This document shows positions 1 through 10,667 of a stretch of 64,000 nucleotides of DNA, one piece after another. This DNA comes from Thermus albus (GTDB taxonomy: Bacteria > Deinococcota > Deinococci > Deinococcales > Thermaceae), in contig NZ_JAKTNR010000003.1 in NCBI RefSeq assembly GCF_022760855.1, positions 62,001-126,000 of the forward strand, written 5' to 3'. The translations under genes were made by a program, and so were the position numbers. The first letter of the stretch is position 1. Each line of letters begins with the position of its first letter. The notes under the pieces were generated by a model. That model worked only from the letters and a program-made list of their open reading frames with translations. It ran no database searches and was not told where the DNA came from.

Positions 1-254
1 AGTGGTATACCCTTAAAGTCCTGCTGGGCCGCGAGGATGTGGCCGAGGTTAGGCTTTGGGCTTGGCCTTGGATGGGAGAGCCTTCCTCCCCTCCCCACCA
101 CCGCTTTGTAGAGGTGCCCAGGATAGCCGAGGAGGTACGGGAACAGGCGGCGGAGGCCTATCGCCTTTGGCTCAAGGGGGCTTTTCCCCCAAAGCCAGGC
201 TTCCACTGCCTCACCTGTGGCCTTGAAGACCTCTGCCGAAAGGAGGAGAGGTGA
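1..254 (+). CDS. PD-(D/E)XK (AddB/RecB-type) nuclease, C-terminal end, partial
   Basis: The reading frame is open from the first bases of the window to the TGA at 252-254, so this is only the C-terminal end of a longer protein. It finishes with a CxxC-x5-C cluster (residues HCLTCGLEDLC), as in the iron-sulfur-bound nuclease domains of AddB/Cas4-like enzymes, whose fourth cysteine lies N-terminal, here outside the window. Its stop overlaps the GTG start of the next gene, a UvrD/AddA-like helicase, which implies translational coupling. Inference: it is the AddB-like partner in double-strand break processing for recombination. The family call rests on this short tail and on the neighbour. Confidence 0.6.
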   Translation, partial: WYTLKVLLGREDVAEVRLWAWPWMGEPSSPPHHRFVEVPRIAEEVREQAAEAYRLWLKGAFPPKPGFHCLTCGLEDLCRKEER

Positions 255-2887
255 AGCTTTACGTGGCCTCAGCGGGCACGGGGAAGACCCATGCCTTGGT
301 CCAGGAGCTTTTGGCCCTTTTGCGCCAAGGGGTGCCCCTGCGGCGCATGGCCGCCCTCACCTTTACCCGCAAGGCCGCCGAGGAGCTTAGGGAACGCATC
401 CTGGAGGAAGTTAAAGCCCTGGGGGATGGGGAGGGGGAAACGGCCAAGCGGGAGCTTTATGGCGCCCTTTTCACCACCATCCACGGCTTCATGGCGGAGG
501 CCTTACGCCACACGGCCCCCTTCCTCTCCCTGGACCCCGATTTCGCCGTCTTGGACGAGTTCCTTGCCGAGGCCCTCTTCCTGGAGGAGGCCCGCAGCCT
601 CCTCTACTTGAAGGGCCTGGACCCCGGGGAGGAGGAAGGGCTTGTGGGTGCGCTCCGCGCCCTTTACGAAAAGCGCTCCCTGGCGGAAGACTTCCGGCCC
701 TTGCCGGGAGCGGAAGGGGTTTATGCCCTTTTCCAGGAGGTCCTTAGGAGGTACCAGGCCCGTACCCAAGACCTCCTAGGGCCAGGGGACCTCGAGGCCC
801 AAGCCCTCCGCCTCCTGAAAAACCCCAAGGCGGTGAGGCGGGTGGTGGAGCGGTTTAGCCATATCTTCCTGGACGAGTACCAGGATGTAAACCCCCTGCA
901 GGGGCGGTTTTTCCAGGCCCTGGAGGAGGCGGGGGCCAAGGTGGTGGCCGTGGGGGACCCCAAGCAGTCCATCTACCTTTTCCGCAACGCCCGGGTGGAG
1001 GTTTTCCGCGAGGCCCTAGGGAAGGCTGAAGAGGTTCGCTTTCTGGACGAAACCTTCCGCCACAGCGGGGAGCTGGCCGAGTTTCTGAACCGCTTTGTGG
1101 AGCGGTTCTTCCCCGAAACCGAACGGGTTTTGGTGAGGCCTAGACGGCGGGAAAGGGGGTTTTTGGAAGTGCACTGGGTGGGAGGGGAAGGGGAGCTGGA
1201 TGGGAAGCGCCACCAAGAGGCCTTGGTCTTAGGGAAGAGGCTTCTGGCCCTACGGGACCAAGGGTATGCCTTCCCAGAGATGGCGGTTTTGGTGCGAAGC
1301 CGCCATAGCCTTCCCTACTTGGAACGGGCCTTCCGCGCCTTGGGGGTTCCCTACGGTATCCGCCGGGGAAGGAGTTTCTTCATCCGCCCGGAGGTGCGGG
1401 ATATCTACCATGCCCTTAGGCTAAGCCTCTTGGAACCCGAGGCTCCCCTTTCCCCCGAGGAGCGGCTTTCCCTTTTGGCCTTCCTGCGGGGCCCTTTTGT
1501 GGGCGCCGATTTGGGAAGGTTGGGGGGTTTACCCAAGCAATCCCCCTGGAAGGACCTTCTCTCCCAACTCCCCGCCGAAGCCCAGGCCCGGCTGGAGTGG
1601 CTGAGGGAGCTGGCCGGGAAGCGGCCCCTAGAGGCCCTTAAGGCCCTGGTGCGGGACGAGGTCTTTTTGGGGCGGCTTTCCCCTAGGGCCCGCACCAATC
1701 TGGACACCCTCCTCCTCCTGGCGGCCTCGGAGCGCTTTCCTGACCTCGAGGCCCTCCTGGAGTGGCTCAGGGTGCGGGCTACGGACCCCGAGGCCGCCGA
1801 GCTCCCCGAAGGGGGCGAGGGGGTGAACCTCCTCACCGTGCACGCCGCCAAGGGGTTGGAATGGCCGGTGGTGGCGGTGTTTGACCTCTCCCGGAACGAG
1901 CGGTTTCAGGAGGATTCCCTCCTGGTTGGACTCGGCGGAGAGGTGGCCTTGAAGGGCATGCCCGCCTACCAGGGGGTGAGGCAGGGCCTGAGGGAGGCCC
2001 AGGACAAGGAGGCCATCCGGCTCCTTTACGTGGCCCTTTCCCGGGCCCGGGATGTCCTTGTGCTCACGGGAAGCGCCTCTTCCCGGCCAGGCCCTTGGGC
2101 CAAGGCCCTCATGGGTTTGGGCCTAGGCCCTAAGTCCCAAGACCCCAGGGTACGGGTCCACCCCCTTAGGGCTTCCTTCCCCTCGCCCTCGCTCCTGCCG
2201 GCGCCCCCTCTGGACCCAGCCCCTTATGCCCCCTTGGCCTTGGAACCCAAGCCCTTTCCTCCCCTCTACTCCCCAAGCGCCTACCAGAAGGCGGAGGGGG
2301 AGCCTTGGCCCTTGGCGGAGGCCTTGGAGGCCGAGGTCTTGCCCGAGTTCGCCCGCGCCCTGGGTACCTTGGTCCACTACGCCCTCGCCCGCAACCTGGA
2401 CCCAGAGGACGAGGCCCAGATGCGCTCCCTTCTCCTGCAGGAGGTGGCCTTGCCCTTTTCGGAGGAGGAAAGGGCAAGGCTTTTGGCTGAGGTGCGGATC
2501 CTCCTCCTTAACCACCGGGAGATGCTGGGGAAGGTCTTGCCCCCCTTGGAGGAGCGCCTCGAGGACCACCCCGAGCTCCCCTTGGTCCTCCCCCTGGCGG
2601 GGACGGTCTGGCACGGGGTTCTGGACCGGCTTTACCGGGTGGGGGACCGGTGGCACCTGGAGGACTACAAGACCGACCAGACCATGGACCCCGGGCGCTA
2701 CCGGTTGCAGTTGGCCCTCTACTGGGAGGCGGTGCGGCGGGCCTGGGGGGTGGAGGCGGAGGCCCGGTTGGTCTACCTAAGGCACAAGGAGGTGTACGCC
2801 TTCCCTTCCCAAGAGCTTTTGGAGACCCTCTCCCAACTGGAAAAGGCCCCTGGGAAAGCCCAGGGGCCTGGAGGAAACCCGTCCTAG
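251..2887 (+). CDS. AddA/RecB-like UvrD-family helicase-nuclease
   Basis: 878-residue SF1A helicase with a C-terminal nuclease domain. Visible motifs in order: Walker A ASAGTGKT (residues 6-13), Walker B-type LDEYQD (about 208), GDPKQSIY (about 236), [12 protein letters not shown] (motif V, about 530), [11 protein letters not shown] (motif VI, about 595) and a RecB-type nuclease signature LEDYKTD (about 805) followed by a Q-containing helix. Known role of the family: unwinding and resecting DNA ends with an AddB partner so that RecA can load. The GTG start lies inside the stop of the upstream nuclease gene after an AGGAGGAG ribosome binding site. It is shorter than Bacillus AddA (about 1200 aa) but has both domains. 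AddA is the best assignment; other RecB-like paralogues are possible. Confidence 0.85.
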   Translation: MKLYVASAGTGKTHALVQELLALLRQGVPLRRMAALTFTRKAAEELRERILEEVKALGDGEGETAKRELYGALFTTIHGFMAEALRHTAPFLSLDPDFAVLDEFLAEALFLEEARSLLYLKGLDPGEEEGLVGALRALYEKRSLAEDFRPLPGAEGVYALFQEVLRRYQARTQDLLGPGDLEAQALRLLKNPKAVRRVVERFSHIFLDEYQDVNPLQGRFFQALEEAGAKVVAVGDPKQSIYLFRNARVEVFREALGKAEEVRFLDETFRHSGELAEFLNRFVERFFPETERVLVRPRRRERGFLEVHWVGGEGELDGKRHQEALVLGKRLLALRDQGYAFPEMAVLVRSRHSLPYLERAFRALGVPYGIRRGRSFFIRPEVRDIYHALRLSLLEPEAPLSPEERLSLLAFLRGPFVGADLGRLGGLPKQSPWKDLLSQLPAEAQARLEWLRELAGKRPLEALKALVRDEVFLGRLSPRARTNLDTLLLLAASERFPDLEALLEWLRVRATDPEAAELPEGGEGVNLLTVHAAKGLEWPVVAVFDLSRNERFQEDSLLVGLGGEVALKGMPAYQGVRQGLREAQDKEAIRLLYVALSRARDVLVLTGSASSRPGPWAKALMGLGLGPKSQDPRVRVHPLRASFPSPSLLPAPPLDPAPYAPLALEPKPFPPLYSPSAYQKAEGEPWPLAEALEAEVLPEFARALGTLVHYALARNLDPEDEAQMRSLLLQEVALPFSEEERARLLAEVRILLLNHREMLGKVLPPLEERLEDHPELPLVLPLAGTVWHGVLDRLYRVGDRWHLEDYKTDQTMDPGRYRLQLALYWEAVRRAWGVEAEARLVYLRHKEVYAFPSQELLETLSQLEKAPGKAQGPGGNPS

Positions 2888-3270
2888 CGCTTGGAGTACT
2901 GGGGAGCCCGGCGGGCCTTGTGCTTGCCGTACTTCTTCCGCTCCACCACCCGGGCATCGCGGGTGAGAAAGCCCAAGGGCTTCAGCTTGGCCCGGTAGTC
3001 GGGGTTGTAGCGGAGAAGGGCCCGGGCCACCCCCAGTTTGATGGCGTCCACTTGGCCGCTCTTCCCGCCCCCCCGCACGGTGATGTAGGCGTCAAAGCGC
3101 CCCAGGGCGTCCACGGCCCTAAGGGGCTCGAGGGCCGCCACCGCCCGCACCAGGCCCTGGAAGTAATCCTGAAAATCCTGGCCGTTTACGGTGACCTTGC
3201 CGCTTCCGGGCCTTAAAAAGACCCGGGCCACCGCTTCCTTGCGCCTACCGGTGCCGTAGTACTGCTCCAT
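2884..3270 (-). CDS. rpsI: 30S ribosomal protein S9
   Basis: 128-residue S9, nearly identical to the Thermus thermophilus protein, with the N-terminal [13 protein letters not shown] block and the basic tail ending QYSKR that reaches towards P-site tRNA. The ATG at 3270 overlaps the TGA of rplM (TGATG), so the two are co-translated in the usual L13-S9 operon. A GTG one codon earlier is also possible, but the ATG agrees with the known Thermus N-terminus. The last codons overlap by 4 nt the end of the convergent helicase gene. Confidence 0.97.
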   Translation of the reverse strand: MEQYYGTGRRKEAVARVFLRPGSGKVTVNGQDFQDYFQGLVRAVAALEPLRAVDALGRFDAYITVRGGGKSGQVDAIKLGVARALLRYNPDYRAKLKPLGFLTRDARVVERKKYGKHKARRAPQYSKR

Positions 3271-3701
3271 CACTTGACCTCCAGTTTAACGGGCTTCTGC
3301 GCCTGATGGGGATGGGTGGGGCCGGCGTAGACCTTAAGCCGCTTGAAAAGCCTCCGCCCCAGAGGGCCTTTGGGTAGCATCCCCTTTACCGCATGCTCCA
3401 GCACCCTTTCCGGGTGGGTGGAAAGCATCTTCTCGGCGGGGATTTCCTTCAGGCCCCCCTGGTAGCCGCTATACCGGGTGTAGATCTTCTGCTTGAGCTT
3501 CTTGCCGGTGAGGCGGACCTTGTCGGCGTTCACCACCACCACGAAGTCGCCCATGGGGAGGTTGGGGGTCCAGTCGGGGCGGTGCTTGCCCCTGAGCAAG
3601 GTGGCGATTTGGGTGGCCAGCCGCCCCAGGGTCTTGCCCTCGGCGTCAATGAGAACCCAGCGGGGTTCAACCTTTTCCGGCACGTACGTCTTGGGCTGCA
3701 T
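3270..3701 (-). CDS. rplM: 50S ribosomal protein L13
   Basis: 143-residue L13 with the conserved [16 protein letters not shown] and [11 protein letters not shown] blocks. The ATG at 3701 is preferred over an in-frame GTG at 3728 because AAGGAGG lies 8-9 nt upstream of the ATG and homologues start with the KTYVP sequence found here at residues 4-8. It is the first gene of the rplM-rpsI operon. The leader contains a long GC-rich hairpin, listed separately, which may take part in autoregulation. Confidence 0.96.
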   Translation of the reverse strand: MQPKTYVPEKVEPRWVLIDAEGKTLGRLATQIATLLRGKHRPDWTPNLPMGDFVVVVNADKVRLTGKKLKQKIYTRYSGYQGGLKEIPAEKMLSTHPERVLEHAVKGMLPKGPLGRRLFKRLKVYAGPTHPHQAQKPVKLEVK

Positions 3702-3731
3702 TTCCAGGGCCCTCCTTGAGCGATACACCCT

Positions 3732-3766
3732 GTTCTTGCCGGGGGATCGGGGGACCCCGCAAGAAC
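3732..3766 (-). promoter_or_regulatory. rplM-rpsI mRNA leader hairpin
   Basis: A perfect 8-bp inverted repeat (GTTCTTGC ... GCAAGAAC) is extended by GGGG/CCCC, giving a strong stem-loop about 30 nt upstream of the rplM start. It would be transcribed in the leader. Ribosomal protein operons often carry such leader structures for feedback repression by L13 or S9. A regulatory role here is inferred from position and stability only. Confidence 0.45.
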
Positions 3767-3788
3767 GCCAAAGAAAACTTTACCATAA

Positions 3789-5477
<1,689 letters not shown>

Positions 5478-5489
5478 GGTTTTGGGGGT

Positions 5490-7172
5490 TTAGTCTTCGT
5501 TTTGTGGGTTGTCGGTGAAACGATTGCCGACAACCTTCTTTATTTTCTGCAAAATGAGGGTTCCTCTTTCACGTAGAAAAGCGTCGTACATTTCGTCAGA
5601 TAGGATGTTCGGCTCAACCTCCTTTTGAGGATTGATGCGAATGGGGAATAAGGCTAAGCCCAAGCGCTGGTTTGCAACATCAATGTCTACCTTATTTGCC
5701 AACTCATGGACATAATCGGAAGGATTTCTGTTGGACAGCAGTTGGTTACTTTCCCGGGTTAATGGTACCAGATTGGCGATGGAATCCACCTGTTTCTTTG
5801 CACCAAACGAACGGGGAAAGATGTGATGGATTTCAAAGTTATCTGACTCTATTTTAGATCCAGAAAAGAAATCTTCGGGAATATAACGTCTTAGAAGGGC
5901 TAAAACAGCTTTGTATCTATTATCACTCTTAGCCAGACCTACCAACGTTTCAAGATCAAGATTTACGATCGGCATGTCATCGTTTGGGATTTCTCCACTA
6001 ACTAGTTTCTTGAGACTTTGGTAATGCATCAAAATTCTGTAGTTTGTGGCGCGAAAACCGCTCTGTAGAGCATTTGAGAAGAACCACTGCACCAGCTGAT
6101 CCCTTTTTTCTGTAAGAAAGCGCTCCTGATTTCTCTCATCTAAGTCAGCCAATACACCTGCTAAAGCTACCAGTTGACTTTCGCCCACATAAAACCTGGG
6201 TTCTAGACCACATTCTTTCTGTGCCCACCTTAAAGCCCTTGAAAGCGCTTTGGTGACTTGTATCCACCGGGTCTTAATGGTGTCTTTACCCAGCTTCAGC
6301 TGCTCGCTCCGAGAAGGCTCCGCGTTCTTTTCGAGAAGAACAATCACCTGTAGGAATCTTTCCCCATCAACACTAAAAGCATCTAGCGTGCGGTCAATTC
6401 TGTGTGCTTCCTCGTAATAGGCCCTTAGGTCTAGGTCCGGATAGTATCTGGCAACAGCCAAATCAAAGGTGCTGAGGCGGGTACCTGTTGAGTTTATCGT
6501 TTCAAAAATGCGGCAAATTGCTTCAACGCCTTCCTGCCCTTCTAAAAGTATGTAAGGAACTTCGTAGTTTCGTATGGTCTCGAATATGCGATTGACTCTT
6601 TTTATAGCGTTCATTGCTTCGTCCTTCTCTAAATCCGGGTGGTTTAGGAAGTAGTCGATAACATATTTTTGCTCTTCGCCTTCATGAATAAGGTCTGCAC
6701 GAAGCCACCTGTTATTACTCCGAGTTGTATCTTTTGACTTGCCATTGGTCTTCTTAATCCAGTCCACCCTTTCCTCGTCGAAGGATTCATAAAGCTCCTG
6801 CAGGTCAAACCAGTATGTTTTACTTGGATTAGCATTTAAAAGTACACGAACAATGGAGGTTAGTCTTTGTTGACCGTCTAATATCAGTAGCTCTTGTGCT
6901 TCTTCTGGCGTGTTGTTGTCACCGGAATCCTCACTGGGCAAATCATCCAATTCTGCCATAGCAGCTTGGATAGAGCGCGCACTTAGGCGAATGTCAGGGC
7001 TGGGTTCCAGTAAGAGCAAGGAACCGATAGGGTAATTACGCGCAATGGAGTCTATAAGTAGGGCAACTTGGGCTTCGTTCCAAACAAAATCCCTTTGAAA
7101 TTGAGGAAGTTTAAATTGCCCGGTCTTCGCTTTCTTTAAAAGCTGATTCATTCGGAAAGAGCCCGTTCTCAT
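5490..7172 (-). CDS. DUF262 / HNH nuclease (GmrSD-like), probable defence gene
   Basis: 560-residue protein. The N-terminal DUF262 (ParB-like) domain has PQFQRDFVW (about 22-30) and the nucleotide-binding ILDGQQRLTSI (about 96-106). The C-terminal HNH domain has EIHHIFPRSF (about 443) followed by NLVPL and SNRNPSDYV. This pair of domains is known from GmrSD type IV restriction enzymes, BrxU and SspE, which cut modified phage DNA or act on modified hosts. No modification or phosphorothioation genes are visible nearby, so it seems to stand alone. It is visibly AT-richer than every neighbour and uses AAA, AGA and ATA codons freely, which suggests recent transfer. It starts 20 nt after the DUF815 ATPase stop. 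A second ATG at residue 8 is an alternative start. Confidence 0.8.
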   Translation of the reverse strand: MRTGSFRMNQLLKKAKTGQFKLPQFQRDFVWNEAQVALLIDSIARNYPIGSLLLLEPSPDIRLSARSIQAAMAELDDLPSEDSGDNNTPEEAQELLILDGQQRLTSIVRVLLNANPSKTYWFDLQELYESFDEERVDWIKKTNGKSKDTTRSNNRWLRADLIHEGEEQKYVIDYFLNHPDLEKDEAMNAIKRVNRIFETIRNYEVPYILLEGQEGVEAICRIFETINSTGTRLSTFDLAVARYYPDLDLRAYYEEAHRIDRTLDAFSVDGERFLQVIVLLEKNAEPSRSEQLKLGKDTIKTRWIQVTKALSRALRWAQKECGLEPRFYVGESQLVALAGVLADLDERNQERFLTEKRDQLVQWFFSNALQSGFRATNYRILMHYQSLKKLVSGEIPNDDMPIVNLDLETLVGLAKSDNRYKAVLALLRRYIPEDFFSGSKIESDNFEIHHIFPRSFGAKKQVDSIANLVPLTRESNQLLSNRNPSDYVHELANKVDIDVANQRLGLALFPIRINPQKEVEPNILSDEMYDAFLRERGTLILQKIKKVVGNRFTDNPQNED

Positions 7173-7192
7173 GCTTCTATGCTGTCAAACTT

Positions 7193-8236
7193 CTACCTTG
7201 TGGTCAACCTCCCATAGGCAAACTGCCGGGCTACCCGCCCGGAAAAACCCTTTTGCAGGGCAAAGCGGAGGGCTTCCTTTTCCTCCTCCGGGCTCAAAGA
7301 GCGGCCCAGATGGTGGGCCACCGCCTTTAGGAAAAGTTCCTTGTCAAAGGGGGGGAAGGTGAGGACCAGGCCGAAACGCTCGGAGAGGGCTAGGGTGTCC
7401 TGGAGCTCGTCCCAGGCCTGGGGGTCGGCCCCGGGAAGGGGGTTTTCCCCCTGATGGCGGACCAGGTGGCGGCGGTTGGAGGTGGCGAGGAGGAGGACAT
7501 TTGCCGGTGGACCCGCCAGGCTTCCTTCCAGGAGGGCCTTTAGGTGGTGGAAGGTTTCCTCCCTGGGGTCCAAGGAAAGGTCGTCCAGAAACAGGAAGAA
7601 GCGGTGGGGGAGAAGGGCCAGTTTTTCCAAGAGATTTTCCAAATGGGCCAGCGCCGTGGGCTCCACCTCCACCATGCGGGCTTCCTGAAGGTGTAGGAGG
7701 TTTTTGGCTGCGGTGCTTTTGCCGGTGCCCCGGGCCCCGTAAAGGAGGGTGTGGAGGGCCGGCTTGCCCGACAGAAAGCGGAGGGCGTTGGCCTTAAGGG
7801 CCTTTAGCTGGGTTTCATAGCCGACAAGCTCCTCCTCCCGGGGTAGGCGAGGGGAGGGAAGGGGCTCCACTCCTTCCCGGAAGCGGAAGGCCCGGTAAAG
7901 GGCGAAGGGGTAGGGCCCGTGGGTTTGCAAAACCCGGGCCATGGCTTCAGGGTCACGGGCCAAAAGGGCCCTTAGGGCCTCCTCCTCGGCGGGGTGGGGT
8001 GGGCGTTCCCCTAAGTCGGCTAAAGGGTACTCCTTCCGCCTCCCCTCCAGCTCCAGGAAGGCCCTCTTAAGGTCTTGCCTTATAAGCTGCAGAAGCCCCG
8101 GGGTGGGCCTAAGGGCCCGCCAGGCCCAGGGAGCCCTAAGAAGGCATTGGGCAAAGGCGTAGCCCCAGGGTTCACCCCGGGGCAGATCCAGGTCCAGTAG
8201 GTCGGATGGGGTCTGGGGAAGCCTCATGGGCCCCAT
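7193..8236 (-). CDS. DUF815-family AAA ATPase
   Basis: 347-residue P-loop ATPase with LLYGARGTGKST (Walker A, about 165-176), FLFLDDLSLD (Walker B, about 217-226) and LLATSNRRH (sensor 1). The order and the helical N-terminal region match DUF815 proteins, which are widespread bacterial ATPases of unknown function. The ATG at 8236 and an ATG three codons later are both plausible. It lies directly after the tRNA-Lys terminator. The AT-rich DUF262 gene follows in the same direction, but composition argues that they were not originally one unit. Confidence 0.75.
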   Translation of the reverse strand: MGPMRLPQTPSDLLDLDLPRGEPWGYAFAQCLLRAPWAWRALRPTPGLLQLIRQDLKRAFLELEGRRKEYPLADLGERPPHPAEEEALRALLARDPEAMARVLQTHGPYPFALYRAFRFREGVEPLPSPRLPREEELVGYETQLKALKANALRFLSGKPALHTLLYGARGTGKSTAAKNLLHLQEARMVEVEPTALAHLENLLEKLALLPHRFFLFLDDLSLDPREETFHHLKALLEGSLAGPPANVLLLATSNRRHLVRHQGENPLPGADPQAWDELQDTLALSERFGLVLTFPPFDKELFLKAVAHHLGRSLSPEEEKEALRFALQKGFSGRVARQFAYGRLTTR

Positions 8237-8244
8237 GGTAAAGG

Positions 8245-8267
8245 AAAACCCCGGGGGTTTCCCGGGG
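8245..8267 (-). terminator. Terminator after tRNA-Lys
   Basis: CCCCGGG, a 5-nt loop and CCCGGGG, followed on the minus strand by TTTTCC, just downstream of the tRNA 3' end. This is a typical GC stem with a short U-tract. Confidence 0.7.
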
Positions 8268-8272
8268 TCTTC

Positions 8273-8348
8273 TGGTGGGCCGCACAGGACTCGAACCTGT
8301 AACCCACCGATTAAGAGTCGGTTGCTCTACCGGTTGAGCTAGCGGCCC
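8273..8348 (-). tRNA. tRNA-Lys (CTT)
   Basis: A complete 76-nt cloverleaf including encoded CCA: acceptor GGGCCGC/GCGGCCC, T-arm GGTTCGAGTCC, and anticodon loop CTCTTAA with anticodon CTT. All stems pair fully. Confidence 0.96.
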
Positions 8349-8393
8349 AAACGCCAAAAGCTAGTGTAGCCCGCCCTTTAGGCCCTGTCAAGG

Positions 8394-9005
8394 TTAAAAG
8401 AGGTAAAGCACCGCCCTTCCCCTTTCCACCCGTACCTGGATGGGCCCCAGGGCCTGGTTCTCCAGGGTAAGGGTGGTGGCCTTCAGGGGGGTGGGGGGCA
8501 GGTTCCAGCGGGCCCCTTCCACTCCCAAGGTGGCCTCGGGAAAGGGGAGGAGGCTGAAGGGAGCCCCCGCTTCCAGGTGGAAGGTGTGCTGCCCAAAGGG
8601 GAGAGGGAAGACCCGGGTGAGCCCATCGGTGAGCTCCGCCCTTACCCCCTTCTCCACCAGGGTAAAGGCAAGCTCCAGGTGGGCCAGGGTGTGGTCCAAC
8701 CGTCCCCCGATGCCGCCCAGGAGAAGGAGCTCCTCGACCCCCAGCTCCAGGGCCTTGCGCACCAAGGCTTCCCCGTCCGTTAGGTCCTTTTCCCGGGGAA
8801 GCACCTCCTTGGGGGTAGAAAGGGCCTCCTGTAGCCACTGGGGACTTGAGTCAAAGTCCCCAAGCCATAGCTCCAGGGGAAGCCCAAGGGCCAGGGCGTG
8901 CCGGGCCCCAGAGTCCGCCGCCATTAGGCGGTAGGCCTTTAGGCGTTCCCGTAGGGCCGCCGTTACCAGAAGGGGCCCGCCTAGGAGAAGGGCGAAGCGC
9001 CTCAT
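8394..9005 (-). CDS. thiN: Thiamine pyrophosphokinase
   Basis: 203-residue enzyme that phosphorylates thiamine to thiamine pyrophosphate. The family motifs AADSGARHAL (about 29), LGDFDS (about 49), DLTDGEALV (about 75) and GGIGGRLDHTLAH (about 98-110) are all present. Its ATG overlaps the TGA of the upstream ABC ATPase gene (ATGA), so uptake and activation of thiamine are probably coupled. No TPP riboswitch consensus is visible upstream. Confidence 0.9.
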   Translation of the reverse strand: MRRFALLLGGPLLVTAALRERLKAYRLMAADSGARHALALGLPLELWLGDFDSSPQWLQEALSTPKEVLPREKDLTDGEALVRKALELGVEELLLLGGIGGRLDHTLAHLELAFTLVEKGVRAELTDGLTRVFPLPFGQHTFHLEAGAPFSLLPFPEATLGVEGARWNLPPTPLKATTLTLENQALGPIQVRVERGRAVLYLF

Positions 9006-9961
9006 CCCTCCAAGGGTACGGCTTGGGAAGGGTCCAGGCCTAGGGGGACCCTGGCCCCTTCCTCCAGATGGGGGAGGGGATCTAGGGCCTCCAGGTACAC
9101 CCTCACGCCCCTAAGGCGTACCCAAAGCCCCACCCGACTGCCGAAGAAAAGGCGCTCCTCCACCACCCCTTCTTGGTCTCCTCCCAGGCGCAAGGCCGCT
9201 TGGGGCAAGAGGTGGGGCCTGGGGGGCAGGCCCAGGGCTTGGCTTTCCTCGGGGGAGAGGAGGTTCTTATGCCCTAGGAAACGGGCAGTCCAAGCATCCT
9301 GGGGCCTGGCGTACACCTCTTCCGGGGGGCCAACCTGAACCAGCCTTCCCTTGTTCAAAATCGCTACCCGGTGGGCCAGGAGGAAGGCCTCGCCCTGGTC
9401 GTGGGTGACCACCAAGGTGGTAATCCCTTCTCCCCGGAGAGTTTTGCGCAGGAAGAAGAGGAGTTCCTCCCTCAGCCTCAGGTCCAGGGCCCCCAGGGGC
9501 TCGTCCAAGAGGAGGAGCCTGGGCCGGGGTGCCAGGGCCCGGGCCAGGGCAACCCGCTGTTGCTCGCCCCCTGAGAGTTCTTGTGGGCGCTTTCCCGCGT
9601 GGGGGGAAAGCTCCATCCTTTCCAGAAGCTCCCGTACCCGTGCCTCCTGCTCCTTCCGGGACCAGCGGGCTTCCACCAGGCCGAAGGCGATGTTTTCCGC
9701 CACGGTGAGGTGGGGGAAAAGGGCATAGTCCTGGAAGAGGAACCCCACCCCTCGCCTTTCCGGGGGTAGGGGAGTGAGGTCTTGGCCCTGGAAGCGAACG
9801 AAGCCCCGGTCTGGGGTTAGCAACCCGGCAATGAGCTTTAACAGGGTACTCTTTCCGCTTCCCGATGGCCCCAAAAGGGCCAACACCTCCCCCTCCTTTG
9901 CGGAGAGTTCCAGGGCGAGCCGGAAACCGGGAAAAGCCTTTTGCAGGGATAGCTCCAGCAC
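9002..9961 (-). CDS. ABC transporter ATPase, probably for thiamine
   Basis: About 319-residue ATPase with GPSGSGKST (Walker A), LSGGEQQ (signature), LLLDEP (Walker B) and VVTHDQ (switch His). The C-terminal OB-like regulatory region is typical of the iron/thiamine/spermidine (CUT/FbpC-ThiQ) class. A thiamine substrate is inferred from the overlapping thiN gene; no permease or binding protein adjoins. The GTG at 9961 is chosen because TTTAAT ends 6 nt upstream, the leaderless arrangement, and because it gives the usual MLEL start. An in-frame TTG at 9976 lies at the foot of the preceding terminator. Confidence 0.8.
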   Translation of the reverse strand: MLELSLQKAFPGFRLALELSAKEGEVLALLGPSGSGKSTLLKLIAGLLTPDRGFVRFQGQDLTPLPPERRGVGFLFQDYALFPHLTVAENIAFGLVEARWSRKEQEARVRELLERMELSPHAGKRPQELSGGEQQRVALARALAPRPRLLLLDEPLGALDLRLREELLFFLRKTLRGEGITTLVVTHDQGEAFLLAHRVAILNKGRLVQVGPPEEVYARPQDAWTARFLGHKNLLSPEESQALGLPPRPHLLPQAALRLGGDQEGVVEERLFFGSRVGLWVRLRGVRVYLEALDPLPHLEEGARVPLGLDPSQAVPLEG

Positions 9962-9976
9962 CCCTCCATTAAACAA

Positions 9977-10003
9977 GGAGCCCTGGGGGGACCCCAGGGC
10001 TCC
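9977..10003 (-). terminator. Terminator of the cytochrome c552 gene
   Basis: A perfect 12-bp stem (GGAGCCCTGGGG with its complement) and a 3-nt loop, followed on the minus strand by TTGTTT. It separates the cytochrome gene from the ABC ATPase gene, whose -10 element begins just beyond. Confidence 0.85.
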
Positions 10004-10016
10004 CCTTTGGATTTCC

Positions 10017-10463
10017 TTACTTCAAGCCGAGCTTCTTCCGCTCCTCCAGCACCTGCTGGGCGGTGAGCTTGTTGCCCCTAAGGGCCTTCACCTCGGCGGC
10101 GGTGAAGGGCTTGAAGCCGGAGACCTTCTTGTCGTCGCCCCAGGCGGTGGCGATGTGGTTGAGAAGGGCGGCGATCTCCTCGTCCTTTAGCCCGTTGTAG
10201 GCGGGCATGGCTCCGTTGTACTTCATGCCCTTAACCTCAATCTGGCCCTGGAGACCCCAGAGCAGTACCTTGATCAGGTACTCCCGGCCGCCCTTGGCGT
10301 TAAGGACCTCGGAAACGTGGCCTGCCAGGGGCGGGAAGGCGCCAGGTACCCCCTGCCCGGTGGCTTGGTGGCACCCCGCGCACTGGCTATAGAGCTTAGC
10401 GCCGTCCGCCTGGGCCAAGGCCAGGCTGCCGATAAGGAGGAGAGCGGTTAGGGTCCGTTTCAT
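10017..10463 (-). CDS. cycA: Cytochrome c552
   Basis: 148-residue precursor with a Sec signal (MKRTLTALLLIGSLALAQA) and the mature start ADGAKLYSQCAGCH holding the CxxCH heme site. A downstream methionine in the GAMPAY region is the likely axial ligand. The long C-terminal extension ending ERKKLGLK is characteristic of T. thermophilus cytochrome c552, the soluble electron donor to ba3/caa3 oxidases. The start at 10463 is set by GGAGGG 5 nt upstream and by the signal peptide. It is transcribed divergently from the sox operon, which feeds electrons into the same respiratory chain. Confidence 0.93.
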   Translation of the reverse strand: MKRTLTALLLIGSLALAQADGAKLYSQCAGCHQATGQGVPGAFPPLAGHVSEVLNAKGGREYLIKVLLWGLQGQIEVKGMKYNGAMPAYNGLKDEEIAALLNHIATAWGDDKKVSGFKPFTAAEVKALRGNKLTAQQVLEERKKLGLK

Positions 10464-10482
10464 CTTTACCCTCCGGGCTACC

Positions 10483-10511
10483 AGGGTATTTTGTCCCGTC
10501 CCGGGTGTCAA
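10483..10511 (-). promoter_or_regulatory. cycA promoter
   Basis: On the minus strand, TTGACA (10511-10506), a 17-bp spacer and TACCCT (10488-10483), placed 20 nt before the cytochrome c552 start codon. Confidence 0.7.
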
Positions 10512-10637
10512 GGGGACTGGAGGGCCTAAACCTTTAGCTTTTCTTAAATCTCAGGAATACACTCGGGGGGTAAGGGGTGTGCCAGCTTTTTTATGCCTTG
10601 GTTATGTGTGAGGGGGGACAGGTTGTGTCAGGGGTGC

Positions 10638-10667
10638 TTGACAGGGTTTTGGGGGTAGTGCTAGGGT
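10638..10667 (+). promoter_or_regulatory. sox operon promoter
   Basis: TTGACA (10638-10643), an 18-bp spacer and TAGGGT (10662-10667), about 37 nt upstream of the first gene of the sulfur-oxidation cluster. Confidence 0.7.

Noticed and set aside
5490-8236. DUF262 gene and DUF815 ATPase as one two-gene defence operon
   Set aside because: They are 20 bp apart on the same strand, but the sharp difference in base composition indicates separate origins. DUF815 proteins are common without such a partner.
9962-10016. TPP riboswitch upstream of the ABC ATPase-thiN pair
   Set aside because: The segment holds only the cytochrome terminator and a -10 box. No thi-box consensus (CTGAGA) is present.
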